From: Paraburkholderia kururiensis
GTDB taxonomy: Bacteria > Pseudomonadota > Gammaproteobacteria > Burkholderiales > Burkholderiaceae
Direction of reading: 5' to 3'
Length of the DNA: 64,000 nucleotides
Assembly: GCF_034424375.1 (NCBI RefSeq)
Contig: NZ_CP139965.1
Location: forward strand, 1,674,001-1,738,000
Shown one piece after another: positions 1 through 8,461 of this stretch. The translations under genes were made by a program, and so were the position numbers. The first letter of the stretch is position 1, and the number at the start of each line of letters is the position of its first letter. A model generated the notes under the pieces. The model saw only the letters and a list, made by a program, of their open reading frames with translations, had not been told where the DNA came from and made no database searches.

Positions 1-287
1 AAAAAGGTACGCCTGTTCATGTTCGCTTCCCCGTGCGTGGTGGTGGCTGGTTCGTTCTGCGCTATCGGAACCTATGCCACGCGTGCGCCGTTGCCGTTGA
101 CCTGAATCAATCGGGACAGGGGTTTTATTTATCCGGCATGACGGCTTTAAAGCGCTTTTAATGCGTTTTTAAGCAATCTGATTATTTCGATTACTGTACG
201 CGGGCGAACGGAATACGACAGATTTTCCCTTTAGTGTGCTTCGTATGGCGGGTGGGCCGATATTCAAAACAACAGACGAGAACTGCG
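1..287. other. Left edge, no complete gene
   Basis: No complete gene is visible. The first plus-strand frame is open from the window edge to a TGA at 103-105 (34 codons, hydrophobic, ending APLPLT). It could be the tail of a gene that starts outside the window, but nothing identifies it. Bases 120-190 are more AT-rich than the rest and probably hold the promoter of the gene that starts at 288. Confidence 0.3.
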
Positions 288-1067
288 ATGACCGCGTTAG
301 ATGAATACCCTGAGCGTGGCGACTTCGCCCCCATTAGTGCGCAGAGCGCTCGCGCGCTCGCCGTGTCGATGGACGAATCCGGGTTCGGCGTACTGAACGA
401 CATCGTGCCGGCGTCCGTACTGGCAACGCTGCGCCGCACGGTATCCGAACTGATCGAACACGACGGCTTCAAATACTTCGCCCTCAACGGCGCAGCGTGG
501 TGCGTCAATACCTGCCTCGGCCCGCTTTTCGACGACGTCGAGCTGCTCGCCCTGTTACGCCAGCTTTATATGCTCAAGATGGGCGTGCCGCCGCCCAGTG
601 ACCGGATCTTGCCCGTCATGCGCGTGCTGGCCGGCACGCAGGGGCGGCGTCACTCGTGCAACTTCCACTACGACTCGTACGTCGTTTCCATCCTGCTGCC
701 GGTATTGATTCCGTGCGACCCGGGCGAGCCGCCGGGCCACCTCGTGATGTTTCCGAACTTGCGCAACGCAAGGCGATCACCAGTCGTCAACATTTTCGAA
801 AAGCTATTGATCGAGAAACTGCTCGCGCCCATGTGGCGTTTAGCGTTTGTCCAGAAAGCGCTGTCGGCGAAGGTCGTCACGTTGACGCCGGGGAATCTGT
901 ACTTCTTCTGGGGTATGCGTTCGCTGCATGCGAACCAGGCCTGCGCGCCTTCCCGTGTTCGCTGCACCGTGCTGCTGCATTTCGGCGACCCGCACGAGCG
1001 CAGCGTGTTCAAGGGGCTCAGCCAGCGGTTGCACGCGATGCGCTTGCGGCGAATGACGCGCGCGTGA
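288..1067 (+). CDS. Phytanoyl-CoA/2OG-Fe(II) dioxygenase-like protein
   Basis: 259 aa, cytoplasmic, no signal peptide. The ATG at 288 is chosen over an upstream in-frame start because a purine-rich GACGAGAA stretch lies just before it and the upstream extension looks like leader sequence. The middle carries an FHYDS segment (H-x-D) and the C-terminal part has RSLHANQA followed by an arginine in VRCTVLLHFGD. That spacing resembles the H-x-D...H...R iron and 2-oxoglutarate site of phytanoyl-CoA dioxygenase-like enzymes. This is a fold-level guess: no substrate can be named, and the gene stands alone, convergent with a LysR gene. Confidence 0.55.
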   Translation: MTALDEYPERGDFAPISAQSARALAVSMDESGFGVLNDIVPASVLATLRRTVSELIEHDGFKYFALNGAAWCVNTCLGPLFDDVELLALLRQLYMLKMGVPPPSDRILPVMRVLAGTQGRRHSCNFHYDSYVVSILLPVLIPCDPGEPPGHLVMFPNLRNARRSPVVNIFEKLLIEKLLAPMWRLAFVQKALSAKVVTLTPGNLYFFWGMRSLHANQACAPSRVRCTVLLHFGDPHERSVFKGLSQRLHAMRLRRMTRA

Positions 1068-1121
1068 GTTCGCACGCTGCGTAGCGCGCATCGGCGAGTC
1101 GCCGCGCCGGAATTCGCCACG

Positions 1122-2048
1122 CTACCGCTTGTTGCCCGTCGGCTTCAAAACCGTCCGCATATATTCCGTAGCAAATTCGATAAACGCCCGCACGCGAAAC
1201 GGCAGCCGGCGTTGCACCGGGAAAATGATCTGTGCGGGCAGGGGCTTTGCGTGCCACTTCGGCACGATTCGCACGAGGCGCCCCGATATCAGGTCTTCCT
1301 CGACCAACCATTCCGGCAGTACTGCAATGCCCAGTCCCATGCGTACCGACTCGCGAATGCTCGTCACGCCCTCGGTCACGAACACGGGCTCGATTGGCAG
1401 CGTGTGCGTTGCATTGCCCGAGTGCAGCGTGACGTCTCGCGAACCGCCGAACTGCCGGCTGGACAGCGCGATCCACGGCAGCTTGCCGAGCGATTCCGGC
1501 GTGCCGCGAATCTTGTGATCCTTCAGAAACGACGGCGACGCGACGACATATCGCGCGATCTCGCCGAGCGGGCGAGCCACCACGCGGTCGTCGGCGAGCG
1601 TGCCCGCGAGAATGCCCACGTCGCAGCCTTCCTCGATCATGTGCAGCGGGCGATTCGAATAGCCCAGTTCGATGCGCACGCCCGGATGCGCCTGGATGAA
1701 GCTGCTGATCAGCCGGCTCACCGCCGACTGACCGAAGTCGATGGTCGAAAACATGCGGATATTGCCGCTCAACTCGCTTTGGTCGTTGCGCAGCCGCTGT
1801 TCAGATTCCTCTGCCAGCGCCAGCAGCGCCTGTGCGTCCGCGAGGAATTGATGACCCATGTCGGTGAGGCTCATGCGGTGCGTGTCGCGGCGTAGCAGCG
1901 CGGCGCCGCACAGGTCTTCGAGCGCGCGCAACTGACGGCTCAAGGTGGGCTGGGTCAGATGCAGCTTGCGCGCCGCCGCGGAGAGACTGCCGCTCTCCAC
2001 GATGGCGACGAAGGTACGCAGCAGGGTGAGGTCGTCGAAGATGCTCAT
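1122..2048 (-). CDS. LysR family transcriptional regulator
   Basis: 308 aa. The N-terminal winged helix-turn-helix is clear: LLRTFVAIVESGSLSAAARK then LTQPTLSRQLRALE, followed by a periplasmic-binding-protein-like effector domain to the end. Length is normal for the family. It is divergent from the short-chain dehydrogenase that starts at 2154, with 105 bp between the starts. By the usual LysR arrangement it probably controls that dehydrogenase pair and itself. The inducer is unknown. Confidence 0.9.
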   Translation of the reverse strand: MSIFDDLTLLRTFVAIVESGSLSAAARKLHLTQPTLSRQLRALEDLCGAALLRRDTHRMSLTDMGHQFLADAQALLALAEESEQRLRNDQSELSGNIRMFSTIDFGQSAVSRLISSFIQAHPGVRIELGYSNRPLHMIEEGCDVGILAGTLADDRVVARPLGEIARYVVASPSFLKDHKIRGTPESLGKLPWIALSSRQFGGSRDVTLHSGNATHTLPIEPVFVTEGVTSIRESVRMGLGIAVLPEWLVEEDLISGRLVRIVPKWHAKPLPAQIIFPVQRRLPFRVRAFIEFATEYMRTVLKPTGNKR

Positions 2049-2153
2049 ACGCGCGGAGTATAAGCGATATGCCGGCTATGCGACTTCCGTTAGAGGTAGG
2101 CCGGGACGATGATGGACCCATCGCCTCACCCCCTACTCGAAAGGAGCGTCACC

Positions 2154-2924
2154 ATGAGCACGCAAGCCAACGCAAACACAGTGCACCACGCATCGAAAGT
2201 GGCGATCGTCACCGGCGCCTCGCGCGGCATCGGCGCGGCCATTGCCAGGCGTCTCGCCGCGGACGGCATCGCCGTCGTCGTGAATTACGCGGGCCGTGCG
2301 GCCGACGCACAAGCGGTCGTCGCGGAAATCGAAGCCGCGGGCGGTCGCGCCGCGGCGGTTCAGGCCGACGTCGCTGTGCCGGCCCAGGTGGCGGCGATGT
2401 TCGATCAGGCCATCACGCTGTTCGGCGGCGTCGATATCGTCGTGAACAACGCCGGCATCATGCAGCCGGGCCTCGTGCCGCTGGTCGATACCGACGACAC
2501 GCTGTTCGACCGGCTCGTTGCCATCAACCTGAAGGGAACGTTCAACACGTTGCGTGTGGCAGCGAAGAAGCTGCGCAGCGGCGGGCGCATCGTGAATTTC
2601 GGCAGCAGCATCAAGGAACTCGCGACGCCGGGCTACTCCGTCTACGCCGCCACAAAGGCCGCGGTGGAGACGATGACGAACATCTTCGCGAAGGAACTGC
2701 GTGGCCGCAACATCACCGTGAACGCGGTGGCGCCGGGGCCCACGGCCACCGAACTCTTTCTCAAGGACAAGACGCCCGAGCAGGTGGAACGGCTCGCCAA
2801 AATGCCGCCGCTCGAACGTCTGGGGCAGCCCGAGGACATCTCGTCTGTGGTGGCGTTTCTGGTGAGCAGCGCGGCCGACTGGATCGACGGCCAAACGCTG
2901 CGCGTGAACGGCGGCATTGTGTGA
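2154..2924 (+). CDS. Short-chain dehydrogenase/reductase (SDR)
   Basis: 256 aa NAD(P)-dependent oxidoreductase. It has the classical SDR features in order: TGASRGIG nucleotide-binding loop near residue 20, NNAG near residue 100, the catalytic serine in FGSSIKE, the YAATK (Y-x3-K) pair, and a C-terminal DGQTLRVNGG tail. The ATG at 2154 follows GAAAGGAG and is preferred to the in-frame ATG at 2109. It is similar to 3-oxoacyl-ACP-reductase-like SDRs, but the substrate cannot be read from sequence. A second SDR follows 50 bp downstream, so the two are probably co-transcribed. Confidence 0.88.
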   Translation: MSTQANANTVHHASKVAIVTGASRGIGAAIARRLAADGIAVVVNYAGRAADAQAVVAEIEAAGGRAAAVQADVAVPAQVAAMFDQAITLFGGVDIVVNNAGIMQPGLVPLVDTDDTLFDRLVAINLKGTFNTLRVAAKKLRSGGRIVNFGSSIKELATPGYSVYAATKAAVETMTNIFAKELRGRNITVNAVAPGPTATELFLKDKTPEQVERLAKMPPLERLGQPEDISSVVAFLVSSAADWIDGQTLRVNGGIV

Positions 2925-2974
2925 CGCGCAACCTGGTCCCCTCAATCGAACCCATCGCAATCAAAGGAGTCGAC

Positions 2975-3871
2975 ATGCAACACGTCATCGTAGTGACCGG
3001 TGCGTCGAGCGGCTTTGGCCGCCTGGGTGCCGAAGCGCTGGCAAAAGCCGGCCACACTGTCTACGCGTCGATGCGCGACACAGCGGGGCGCAACGCGCCG
3101 GTCGTCGCGCAGATGGCGCGGTTTTCCTCGGAACATGGCGTCGATCTGCGCACCGTCGAACTCGATGTGCTGTCGCAGGCTTCCGTGGACGCGGGCATTG
3201 CACACGTGATTCGCGAACACGGCCGTATCGACGTCATGGTTCATAACGCGGGCCACATGGCGTTCGGACCCGCGGAAGCGTTCACGCCGGAGCAATACGC
3301 CGAGCTTTACGACATCAACGTGCTGGGTACGCAGCGCGTGAACCGGGCGGTGCTGCCGCAGATGCGCAAGCAGAGGCGCGGCCTGCTTGCATGGGTGTCG
3401 AGCAGCAGTTCGGCGGGCGGCACGCCGCCGTATCTCGCGCCTTATTTCGCCGCGAAGGCTGCGATGGATTCCATCGCGGTTCAATATGCGCGTGAGCTGT
3501 CGAGCTGGGGTATCGAGACCTCCATCGTGGTGCCCGGTGCCTTCACGTCCGGCACGAATCACTTCGCCCATGCGGGCCGTCCCGCGGATGAGCAGGTGCT
3601 CGAAGCGTATGAGGCCGGGCCGAACGCCGGGTTGGGCGAGCGTATCCAGAAGGCCTTTGCCGCGATCGTGCCGCCGCACGCCGCCGCAGCGCTCGTCGCA
3701 CAGGCGCTGGTCGATATCGTGAACGCGCCGTTTGGTCAGCGTCCGTTCCGCGTGCACGTGGACCCGACGCAAGACGGTGCCGACGTAGGCTTTGCCGTGC
3801 TCGACCGGTTGAGGGCCGAGATGTTACACCGTGTGGGCCTGTCGGAACTGCTGACGCCGCGCAGCTATTGA
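2975..3871 (+). CDS. Short-chain dehydrogenase/reductase, second copy
   Basis: 298 aa. Starts at the ATG after AAAGGAG. Contains TGASSGFG at the N-terminus, HNAG near residue 90, a serine-rich WVSSSSSAGG segment and YFAAK as the Y-x3-K pair. The FG instead of IG in the glycine loop and the longer C-terminus are typical of the retinol/17-beta-hydroxysteroid dehydrogenase-like SDR subgroup. It is distinct from the upstream SDR rather than a recent duplicate. Substrate unknown. It lies between the upstream SDR and a LysR gene in the same direction. Confidence 0.85.
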   Translation: MQHVIVVTGASSGFGRLGAEALAKAGHTVYASMRDTAGRNAPVVAQMARFSSEHGVDLRTVELDVLSQASVDAGIAHVIREHGRIDVMVHNAGHMAFGPAEAFTPEQYAELYDINVLGTQRVNRAVLPQMRKQRRGLLAWVSSSSSAGGTPPYLAPYFAAKAAMDSIAVQYARELSSWGIETSIVVPGAFTSGTNHFAHAGRPADEQVLEAYEAGPNAGLGERIQKAFAAIVPPHAAAALVAQALVDIVNAPFGQRPFRVHVDPTQDGADVGFAVLDRLRAEMLHRVGLSELLTPRSY

Positions 3872-3963
3872 CGCCGTCCCTTGAGCCCTTTACGTCTTTG
3901 TCCCATGCAGCGACTGGTTTATGCTCACGGCTCCCGTCACGATACGATCGAATCGAGGAACGA

Positions 3964-4932
3964 ATGGACCGGCTGACTGCCCTGGGAGTGTTCGTCGCCG
4001 CGGTCGAGGAAGGCAGCCTTGCCGCGGCCGCGCGGCGCTTTGGTTTGTCCGCCGCGATGGCGGGCAAGTACGTGAGTGCCGTCGAGTCGGAACTCAGCGC
4101 GAGGCTGCTCCAGCGCACCACGCGCCGCCTGAGTCTCACGGATATCGGTGCGCGCTATTACGAGCGCTGCAAACAGATTCTGCACGCCTGGGACGAGGCC
4201 AACCGCGAAGCCAGCGACGCGCAAGGAACGACACGCGGCGTGCTGCGGATTGCCGCTCCTGTCACGTTCGGCGCAATGCATCTTGGCAAGGTGCTGGCGC
4301 GCTATCTGGAAGCGCATCCGCACGTCAACGTCGAAGTGTCGCTGAGCGACCGCTATGTCGACCTGCTCGAAGCGGGCGTCGACGTGGCGATACGAATTGG
4401 ACGCCTGCCCGATTCGGGACTCGTTGCGCGGCGCCTCGCGCCGTGTCGCATGGTGATCTGTGCGTCACCGGCGTATCTCGAGCGACACGGTACGCCGCGT
4501 ACGCCGCGCGACTTGCGGCAGGCGCCCCGCCTCACGTTCAGCGAGGCCGTTTCCGTCGGAGACTGGACGCTGGTGGATGCAAAGGGCCGTACGCACGTCA
4601 TCGATGGCCCTTGCCGGATGGCGGCAAACAATACGCAGATGCTGCTCGACGCGGCGCTTGCCGGCGCAGGCATCGTCTATGGTCCGACATTCGTGTTCGG
4701 AGAACAGATTGCAGAGGGGCACCTGGTTGCGTTGCTGCCCGAATACAGGACGACCGAACTGGCGATTCAGGCGGTTTATCCGAGCGCGCGCCACATGCCG
4801 CTGAAGGTTCGAAGCCTGATCGATCATCTCGTGGCGGCATTCGGGGACGAGCCGCCCTGGGATCGCGGCGCGCGGCCGCGCAAGGCGGCCCCGAAGCGCT
4901 CGCGCGGCAGCGCGGCTCGGGTTGGCTCGTAG
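3964..4932 (+). CDS. LysR family transcriptional regulator
   Basis: 322 aa from the ATG at 3964 (MDRLTALGVFV); the upstream in-frame ATG at 3868 overlaps the end of the SDR and is unlikely. Helix-turn-helix: GSLAAAARRFGLSAAMAGKY then LLQRTTRRLSLTDIG. The C-terminal effector domain includes DVAIRIGRLPDSGLVARRL, typical of the PecT/DsdC-like group that often acts beside SDR or quinone genes. A basic tail (RGARPRKAAPKRSRG) extends beyond the domain. It follows the SDR pair by 92 bp and may read through from it. Confidence 0.88.
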   Translation: MDRLTALGVFVAAVEEGSLAAAARRFGLSAAMAGKYVSAVESELSARLLQRTTRRLSLTDIGARYYERCKQILHAWDEANREASDAQGTTRGVLRIAAPVTFGAMHLGKVLARYLEAHPHVNVEVSLSDRYVDLLEAGVDVAIRIGRLPDSGLVARRLAPCRMVICASPAYLERHGTPRTPRDLRQAPRLTFSEAVSVGDWTLVDAKGRTHVIDGPCRMAANNTQMLLDAALAGAGIVYGPTFVFGEQIAEGHLVALLPEYRTTELAIQAVYPSARHMPLKVRSLIDHLVAAFGDEPPWDRGARPRKAAPKRSRGSAARVGS

Positions 4933-5008
4933 ACGCCTGAGCGGGCCTGGCATGAAGCCGCGTTGAATCGCTACGCTCGCGGTTCGCGCCGTGAAGTCCG
5001 GATCGCCG

Positions 5009-5785
5009 TCACCGCTCGCGAACGAATGCTTCAATCACGCTCGCCAGTTCATACGGTGCTTCGAGCGGTGACAGGTGCCCCGTGTCCGGCAATACATGTA
5101 GACGCGCACCGTGAAGGCGCGGCAGCAATTCGTGCTGCAATGTCTCGACGCGATCCACCTGGTCGCGCTCGCCTGCAATGACGAGCACCGGCACGTCGAT
5201 GGAAGCGACATTGGCGGTGATGTCTTCCAGCATCGCGGCGTTGGGCCACGCGGCCTTGGCCTGCGGCGCGCCGCGCAGACTATCCGCGATGACCTGTTCG
5301 CGAAGCTCAGGCGCAAGCGGCTTCGCCGTGAGCACATGGTCCAGTACCCACTCGATCGATTCGCGCGAGTCGTACGCCGCAGTCATCGCGGCGCGCTGTT
5401 CATCGGCAAGCGCCATCGGCGAAGGCGGGGACGGCGCCACCAGCACGAGCCCCTGTAGCCCCGCGGGCCGACGCGATGCCAGCAATTGCGCGACCTTGCC
5501 GCCCATCGAATGACCCACCACGACATAGCGGCTCGGGCTCAACGCTTCGATCACTTCCTCCGCGTCGTTGGCGAGATCGGCGAGCGCGTAGCCGTGCTCG
5601 GGCGCGCCTGACTCGCCCCAGCCGCGATGGTCCGTTGCGATGATCCTGTAGCGGCGCTTCAGTTCGCAGGCGACGCCATCCCACGTGCGAGACGAGCCGC
5701 CCCAATAGTGGAGAAACACGAGCGCGAGGTCGCCGTCGCCCTGTTGTTTTACGTGAATGGTCGTGCCGCTGGTCTGAATGTGCAT
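5009..5785 (-). CDS. Alpha/beta hydrolase
   Basis: 258 aa. The start at 5785 (MHIQTSG) is chosen because GGGAG lies just upstream; a longer form beginning at 5818 is possible. Alpha/beta hydrolase fold markers: FLHYWGG oxyanion region, DHRGWGESG, nucleophile elbow GHSMGG, and the catalytic histidine in DTGHLSPLEAP. Probably an esterase or related cytoplasmic hydrolase; the substrate is not deducible. It is convergent with the LysR gene at 3964-4932. Confidence 0.85.
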   Translation of the reverse strand: MHIQTSGTTIHVKQQGDGDLALVFLHYWGGSSRTWDGVACELKRRYRIIATDHRGWGESGAPEHGYALADLANDAEEVIEALSPSRYVVVGHSMGGKVAQLLASRRPAGLQGLVLVAPSPPSPMALADEQRAAMTAAYDSRESIEWVLDHVLTAKPLAPELREQVIADSLRGAPQAKAAWPNAAMLEDITANVASIDVPVLVIAGERDQVDRVETLQHELLPRLHGARLHVLPDTGHLSPLEAPYELASVIEAFVRER

Positions 5786-5918
5786 GGCGATGCTCCCTTT
5801 CTTGATGTGCCAAACCATAGAGGCATCTTAGGTCGCGAGGCCCTGTTCGATAACCCGCGGTTCGTTATCGACAGTCGATCATCAGACGACAGGATCGAAT
5901 CGGGGCAGTGCGGGGCGC

Positions 5919-5924
5919 TATACT
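5919..5924 (+). promoter_or_regulatory. Possible -10 box of the PhnA-like gene
   Basis: TATACT lies 43 bp before the ATG at 5967, a good sigma-70 -10 hexamer. No convincing -35 is visible 17 bp upstream, so this is a tentative promoter. Confidence 0.35.
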
Positions 5925-5966
5925 GGCGCGCTTTTCATCGATTTTGTCAGGTACCAAGGATTACAT

Positions 5967-6317
5967 ATGAGTACGTTACCGCCCTGTCCAAAATGCCATT
6001 CCGAGTTCACGTATGAAGACGGGGGCGTCTATATCTGCCCGGAATGCGCACACGAATGGTCCGCAGAAGCGGCTGCCTCTGCCGCATCCGCCGAAACGGC
6101 CGCGCGCGTTTATCGCGATTCCGCAGGAAACGTCTTGCAGGACGGCGATACCGTCACCGTCATCAAAGACCTGAAACTGAAGGGTTCGGGTGGCGTGATC
6201 AAGATGGGCACCAAGGTGAAGAACATCCGGCTCGTGGACAGCGACCACGATATCGATTGCAAGATCGACGGCTTCGGCGCGATGAGCCTGAAATCGGAGT
6301 TCGTCAAGAAGGTGTGA
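5967..6317 (+). CDS. PhnA/YjdM-like zinc-ribbon protein
   Basis: 116 aa. N-terminal zinc ribbon CPKCHSEFTY...CPECAHEW (two C-x2-C pairs) followed by the PhnA C-terminal domain with DGDTVTVIKDLKLKG and KNIRLVDSDHDIDCKIDG. Members were named for a location near phosphonate genes in E. coli but are not part of the C-P lyase, and their role is unsettled. Length matches the family. Single-gene unit: a strong intrinsic terminator follows directly. No phosphonate genes are nearby. Confidence 0.88.
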   Translation: MSTLPPCPKCHSEFTYEDGGVYICPECAHEWSAEAAASAASAETAARVYRDSAGNVLQDGDTVTVIKDLKLKGSGGVIKMGTKVKNIRLVDSDHDIDCKIDGFGAMSLKSEFVKKV

Positions 6318-6322
6318 TTTAC

Positions 6323-6352
6323 GGCATGGCGACATTCGCCATGCCCTTTTTA
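6323..6352 (+). terminator. Intrinsic terminator after the PhnA-like gene
   Basis: GGCATGGCG, a 5-base loop ACATT, CGCCATGCC, then CTTTTTAG: a perfect 9-bp stem and a T run 6 bp after the stop codon. It overlaps the last codons of the convergent gene at 6350. Confidence 0.85.
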
Positions 6353-6754
6353 GGGCGCGCGGTGATCGTTCAGGCCGAACGTTTGCGCGCGCGCTCCGTA
6401 GTGCGTCGTGACTTCGGCGCCTGCCATCAGCGGGGACGATCTCAGAATGGGCCGCGTCACGGCATAGAGTCTGTCCGCATCCGGCCCATACAGATACAGA
6501 TAGCCGTCGTTGCCGTCGGCGTGCAACTCGGTCTCGCCAAGCTCGCCTGCGCCCGCACGCTTGATTGCCGTCGCGAGTCGCTGTTCCAGCGCGTGGATTC
6601 GCGCGCGGTCCTTCGGGTAATAGTCGAAGTGGACCATCATGACGGGCCCCGGGGGCTCCCGCGTTTGTTCCGCCGCTGCACGGCCCGCGAGTAAAGCGAG
6701 GCACAGGAACGTGGCGAGCGTGCTTCGTTTCAGCACGGCAATGTTGTCTCTCAT
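6350..6754 (-). CDS. Exported protein of unknown function
   Basis: 134 aa. Starts with a clear signal peptide (basic MRDNIAVLKRS, hydrophobic TLATFLCLALLAG, cleavage near GRAAAEQ). The mature part has no motif I recognise; it contains HFDYYPKDRARIHALEQRL and GNDGYLYLYGPDADRLY. It lies 23 bp downstream of another exported protein on the same strand, and the two probably form an operon. Function unknown; periplasmic location inferred. Confidence 0.65.
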   Translation of the reverse strand: MRDNIAVLKRSTLATFLCLALLAGRAAAEQTREPPGPVMMVHFDYYPKDRARIHALEQRLATAIKRAGAGELGETELHADGNDGYLYLYGPDADRLYAVTRPILRSSPLMAGAEVTTHYGARAQTFGLNDHRAP

Positions 6755-6777
6755 TGCATGACCTCAGCCGCGCCGTC

Positions 6778-7371
6778 TCAGCGAGCGGGACGCCAGGCGT
6801 CGAACGTGACCGGCTTCGCGCGATTTGCACGGGTCATGTCGGTTTTGTCCGGCGTGCCGTTGAGCGGATCGGACGACGTGAAGATGTCGCTGTCGAAAAG
6901 CCACGCCCGTTGTGCGGCGTCGTAGCGGAACGTGATGAAGTCGGTCCAATGCGCGCCGCACGCCACGGCGTTCTGCACCGTGAAGTAGCGGCCCTTGACC
7001 GCGAGCCCGTCGTAGCCGTCTTCGAACGGATCGCACTGACCGCCTTCGTTGGCCCGCAATACGACCGTATCGTTGCGCGCCGAGAGCCGGTATTGGCCGC
7101 CCGCCTGTTCCTCGAAGATAAAGAGGGGACGCGGTGACGGCTGGTCTGCCGAGTCGTCGGGCCGGTGAGCCACGACGAGCAGGCTTTGCTGCCCGCCTTC
7201 GATGCGCGGGCCCGCGTGATACACCATCGGCACGTAACCGGCCGGCAATTGCGCGACGACGGCGGCGGGCAAGCCGGCCGCCTCCGCATGCCATGCGCCG
7301 AGGCTCGCGCCCAAGCTCACCATCACGGCCGTTACTTTACGAAGCGCTAACGCGCTGTGACGCTCGATCAT
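6778..7371 (-). CDS. Exported protein of unknown function
   Basis: 197 aa. The N-terminus (MIERHSALALRKVTAVMVSLGASLGAW) is a signal peptide with a likely cleavage near HAEAAG. The mature domain includes GGQCDPFEDGYDGLAVKGRYFTVQ (split as CDPFEDGYDG and VKGRYFTVQN) and two cysteines that could form a disulfide. No family is recognised with confidence. First gene of a two-gene unit with the exported protein downstream; divergent from the rhamnose catabolic operon. Confidence 0.65.
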   Translation of the reverse strand: MIERHSALALRKVTAVMVSLGASLGAWHAEAAGLPAAVVAQLPAGYVPMVYHAGPRIEGGQQSLLVVAHRPDDSADQPSPRPLFIFEEQAGGQYRLSARNDTVVLRANEGGQCDPFEDGYDGLAVKGRYFTVQNAVACGAHWTDFITFRYDAAQRAWLFDSDIFTSSDPLNGTPDKTDMTRANRAKPVTFDAWRPAR

Positions 7372-7534
7372 GGGCGTTCGTCTGTTCTTCGAGTGGGGTG
7401 GGTGGCGCGTGGGCGAGATCCCGGCACGAGCGAATGTCCGTTTCGCTCTTGCGCCAGACCGGATTGTCGATGATCCGGCGCATGCCGTCCAACCTGCGTG
7501 CGATCCATCTTTGCTATCACCCTATGCCGCTTCC

Positions 7535-7566
7535 GGATTGTTCGGCTATCACCGCTCGCCTATAGT
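7535..7566 (+). promoter_or_regulatory. Promoter/operator of the rhamnose catabolic operon
   Basis: GGATTGTTCGGCTATC (7535-7550) followed by TATAGT (7561-7566). TTGTTC at 7538-7543 and TATAGT are 17 bp apart, a good sigma-70 spacing. Nearly the same block with the same -10 occurs at 12981-13013 before the second rhamnose operon. A second copy of GCTATCACC lies at 7513-7521. This suggests a shared LysR-type control element overlapping the -35. Confidence 0.6.
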
Positions 7567-7669
7567 GCTCTGCAACGCGGCCGTGATGGACCTCCGTGCC
7601 TTCACGCGGCCGGCCAAAAACGAACGAGACATCCGCGCACGTCCCACGTGCCGCCCTATTGGAGGAGCA

Positions 7670-8422
7670 ATGAATCAGATCGACTTGAACGGCCGGGTCA
7701 TGGTGATTACGGGCGGCGCGCGCGGCATCGGTTATGCCGTCGCGGAGCGCGCGCTGCGTTCGGGTGCGGCGGTCGCGCTGTGGGACATCGACGCCGATCG
7801 CCTCGAAAGCAGCCGTCGCGAACTCTCCGAGCTGGGCACCGTATCGGCCGTTACCGTCGAACTGACCGACGAGCGTTCTGTCGACGCCGCGACGCAGCAG
7901 ACGGTGCAGACGCATGGCGGCATTCACGTACTCATCAACTGCGCCGGCATTACGGGCGGCAATGGCGTGACGTGGGAACTGGAGCCCGAGGTGTGGCGCC
8001 GCGTCATCGACGTGAATCTGATCGGCCCTTATCTGACGTGCCGCGCCGTGGTGCCCCACATGTTGAAACAAGGCTATGGCCGCATCGTGAACATCGCGTC
8101 GGTGGCGGGCAAGGAGGGCAACCCGAACGCCTCGCACTACAGCGCATCGAAAGCGGGCCTCATCGGCCTCACGAAGTCGCTCGGCAAGGAACTCGCGACG
8201 AAGAACATTCTGGTGAATGCCGTGACGCCCGCGGCGGCGAAGACGGAGATATTCAATTCGATGTCGCAGCAGCACATCGACTACATGCTCTCGAAGATTC
8301 CGATGAATCGCTTCCTGATGCCGGAAGAAGCGGCCTCGTTGATCGTCTGGCTCTCGTCGGAAGACTGCGCGTTCAGCACGGGTTCCGTATTCGATCTGTC
8401 GGGTGGCCGCGCCACGTACTGA
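7670..8422 (+). CDS. SDR, probable 2-keto-3-deoxy-L-rhamnonate 4-dehydrogenase
   Basis: 250 aa SDR starting at the ATG after GGAGGAG. Motifs: TGGARGIG near residue 13, NCAG near residue 90, IASVAGKEG with the catalytic serine, YSASK, and a C-terminal GSVFDLSGGRATY. Its operon also has an MFS carrier, L-rhamnonate dehydratase and L-rhamnose dehydrogenase. In the oxidative non-phosphorylated rhamnose pathway (LRA5 of Sphingomonas) an SDR oxidises 2-keto-3-deoxy-L-rhamnonate to the 2,4-diketo acid. The enzyme class is seen in the sequence; the substrate is inferred from the neighbours. Confidence 0.75.
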   Translation: MNQIDLNGRVMVITGGARGIGYAVAERALRSGAAVALWDIDADRLESSRRELSELGTVSAVTVELTDERSVDAATQQTVQTHGGIHVLINCAGITGGNGVTWELEPEVWRRVIDVNLIGPYLTCRAVVPHMLKQGYGRIVNIASVAGKEGNPNASHYSASKAGLIGLTKSLGKELATKNILVNAVTPAAAKTEIFNSMSQQHIDYMLSKIPMNRFLMPEEAASLIVWLSSEDCAFSTGSVFDLSGGRATY

Positions 8423-8461
8423 CGGGCTGCGTCGCGAATCGGACGTCCCAGGGGAAACAAG

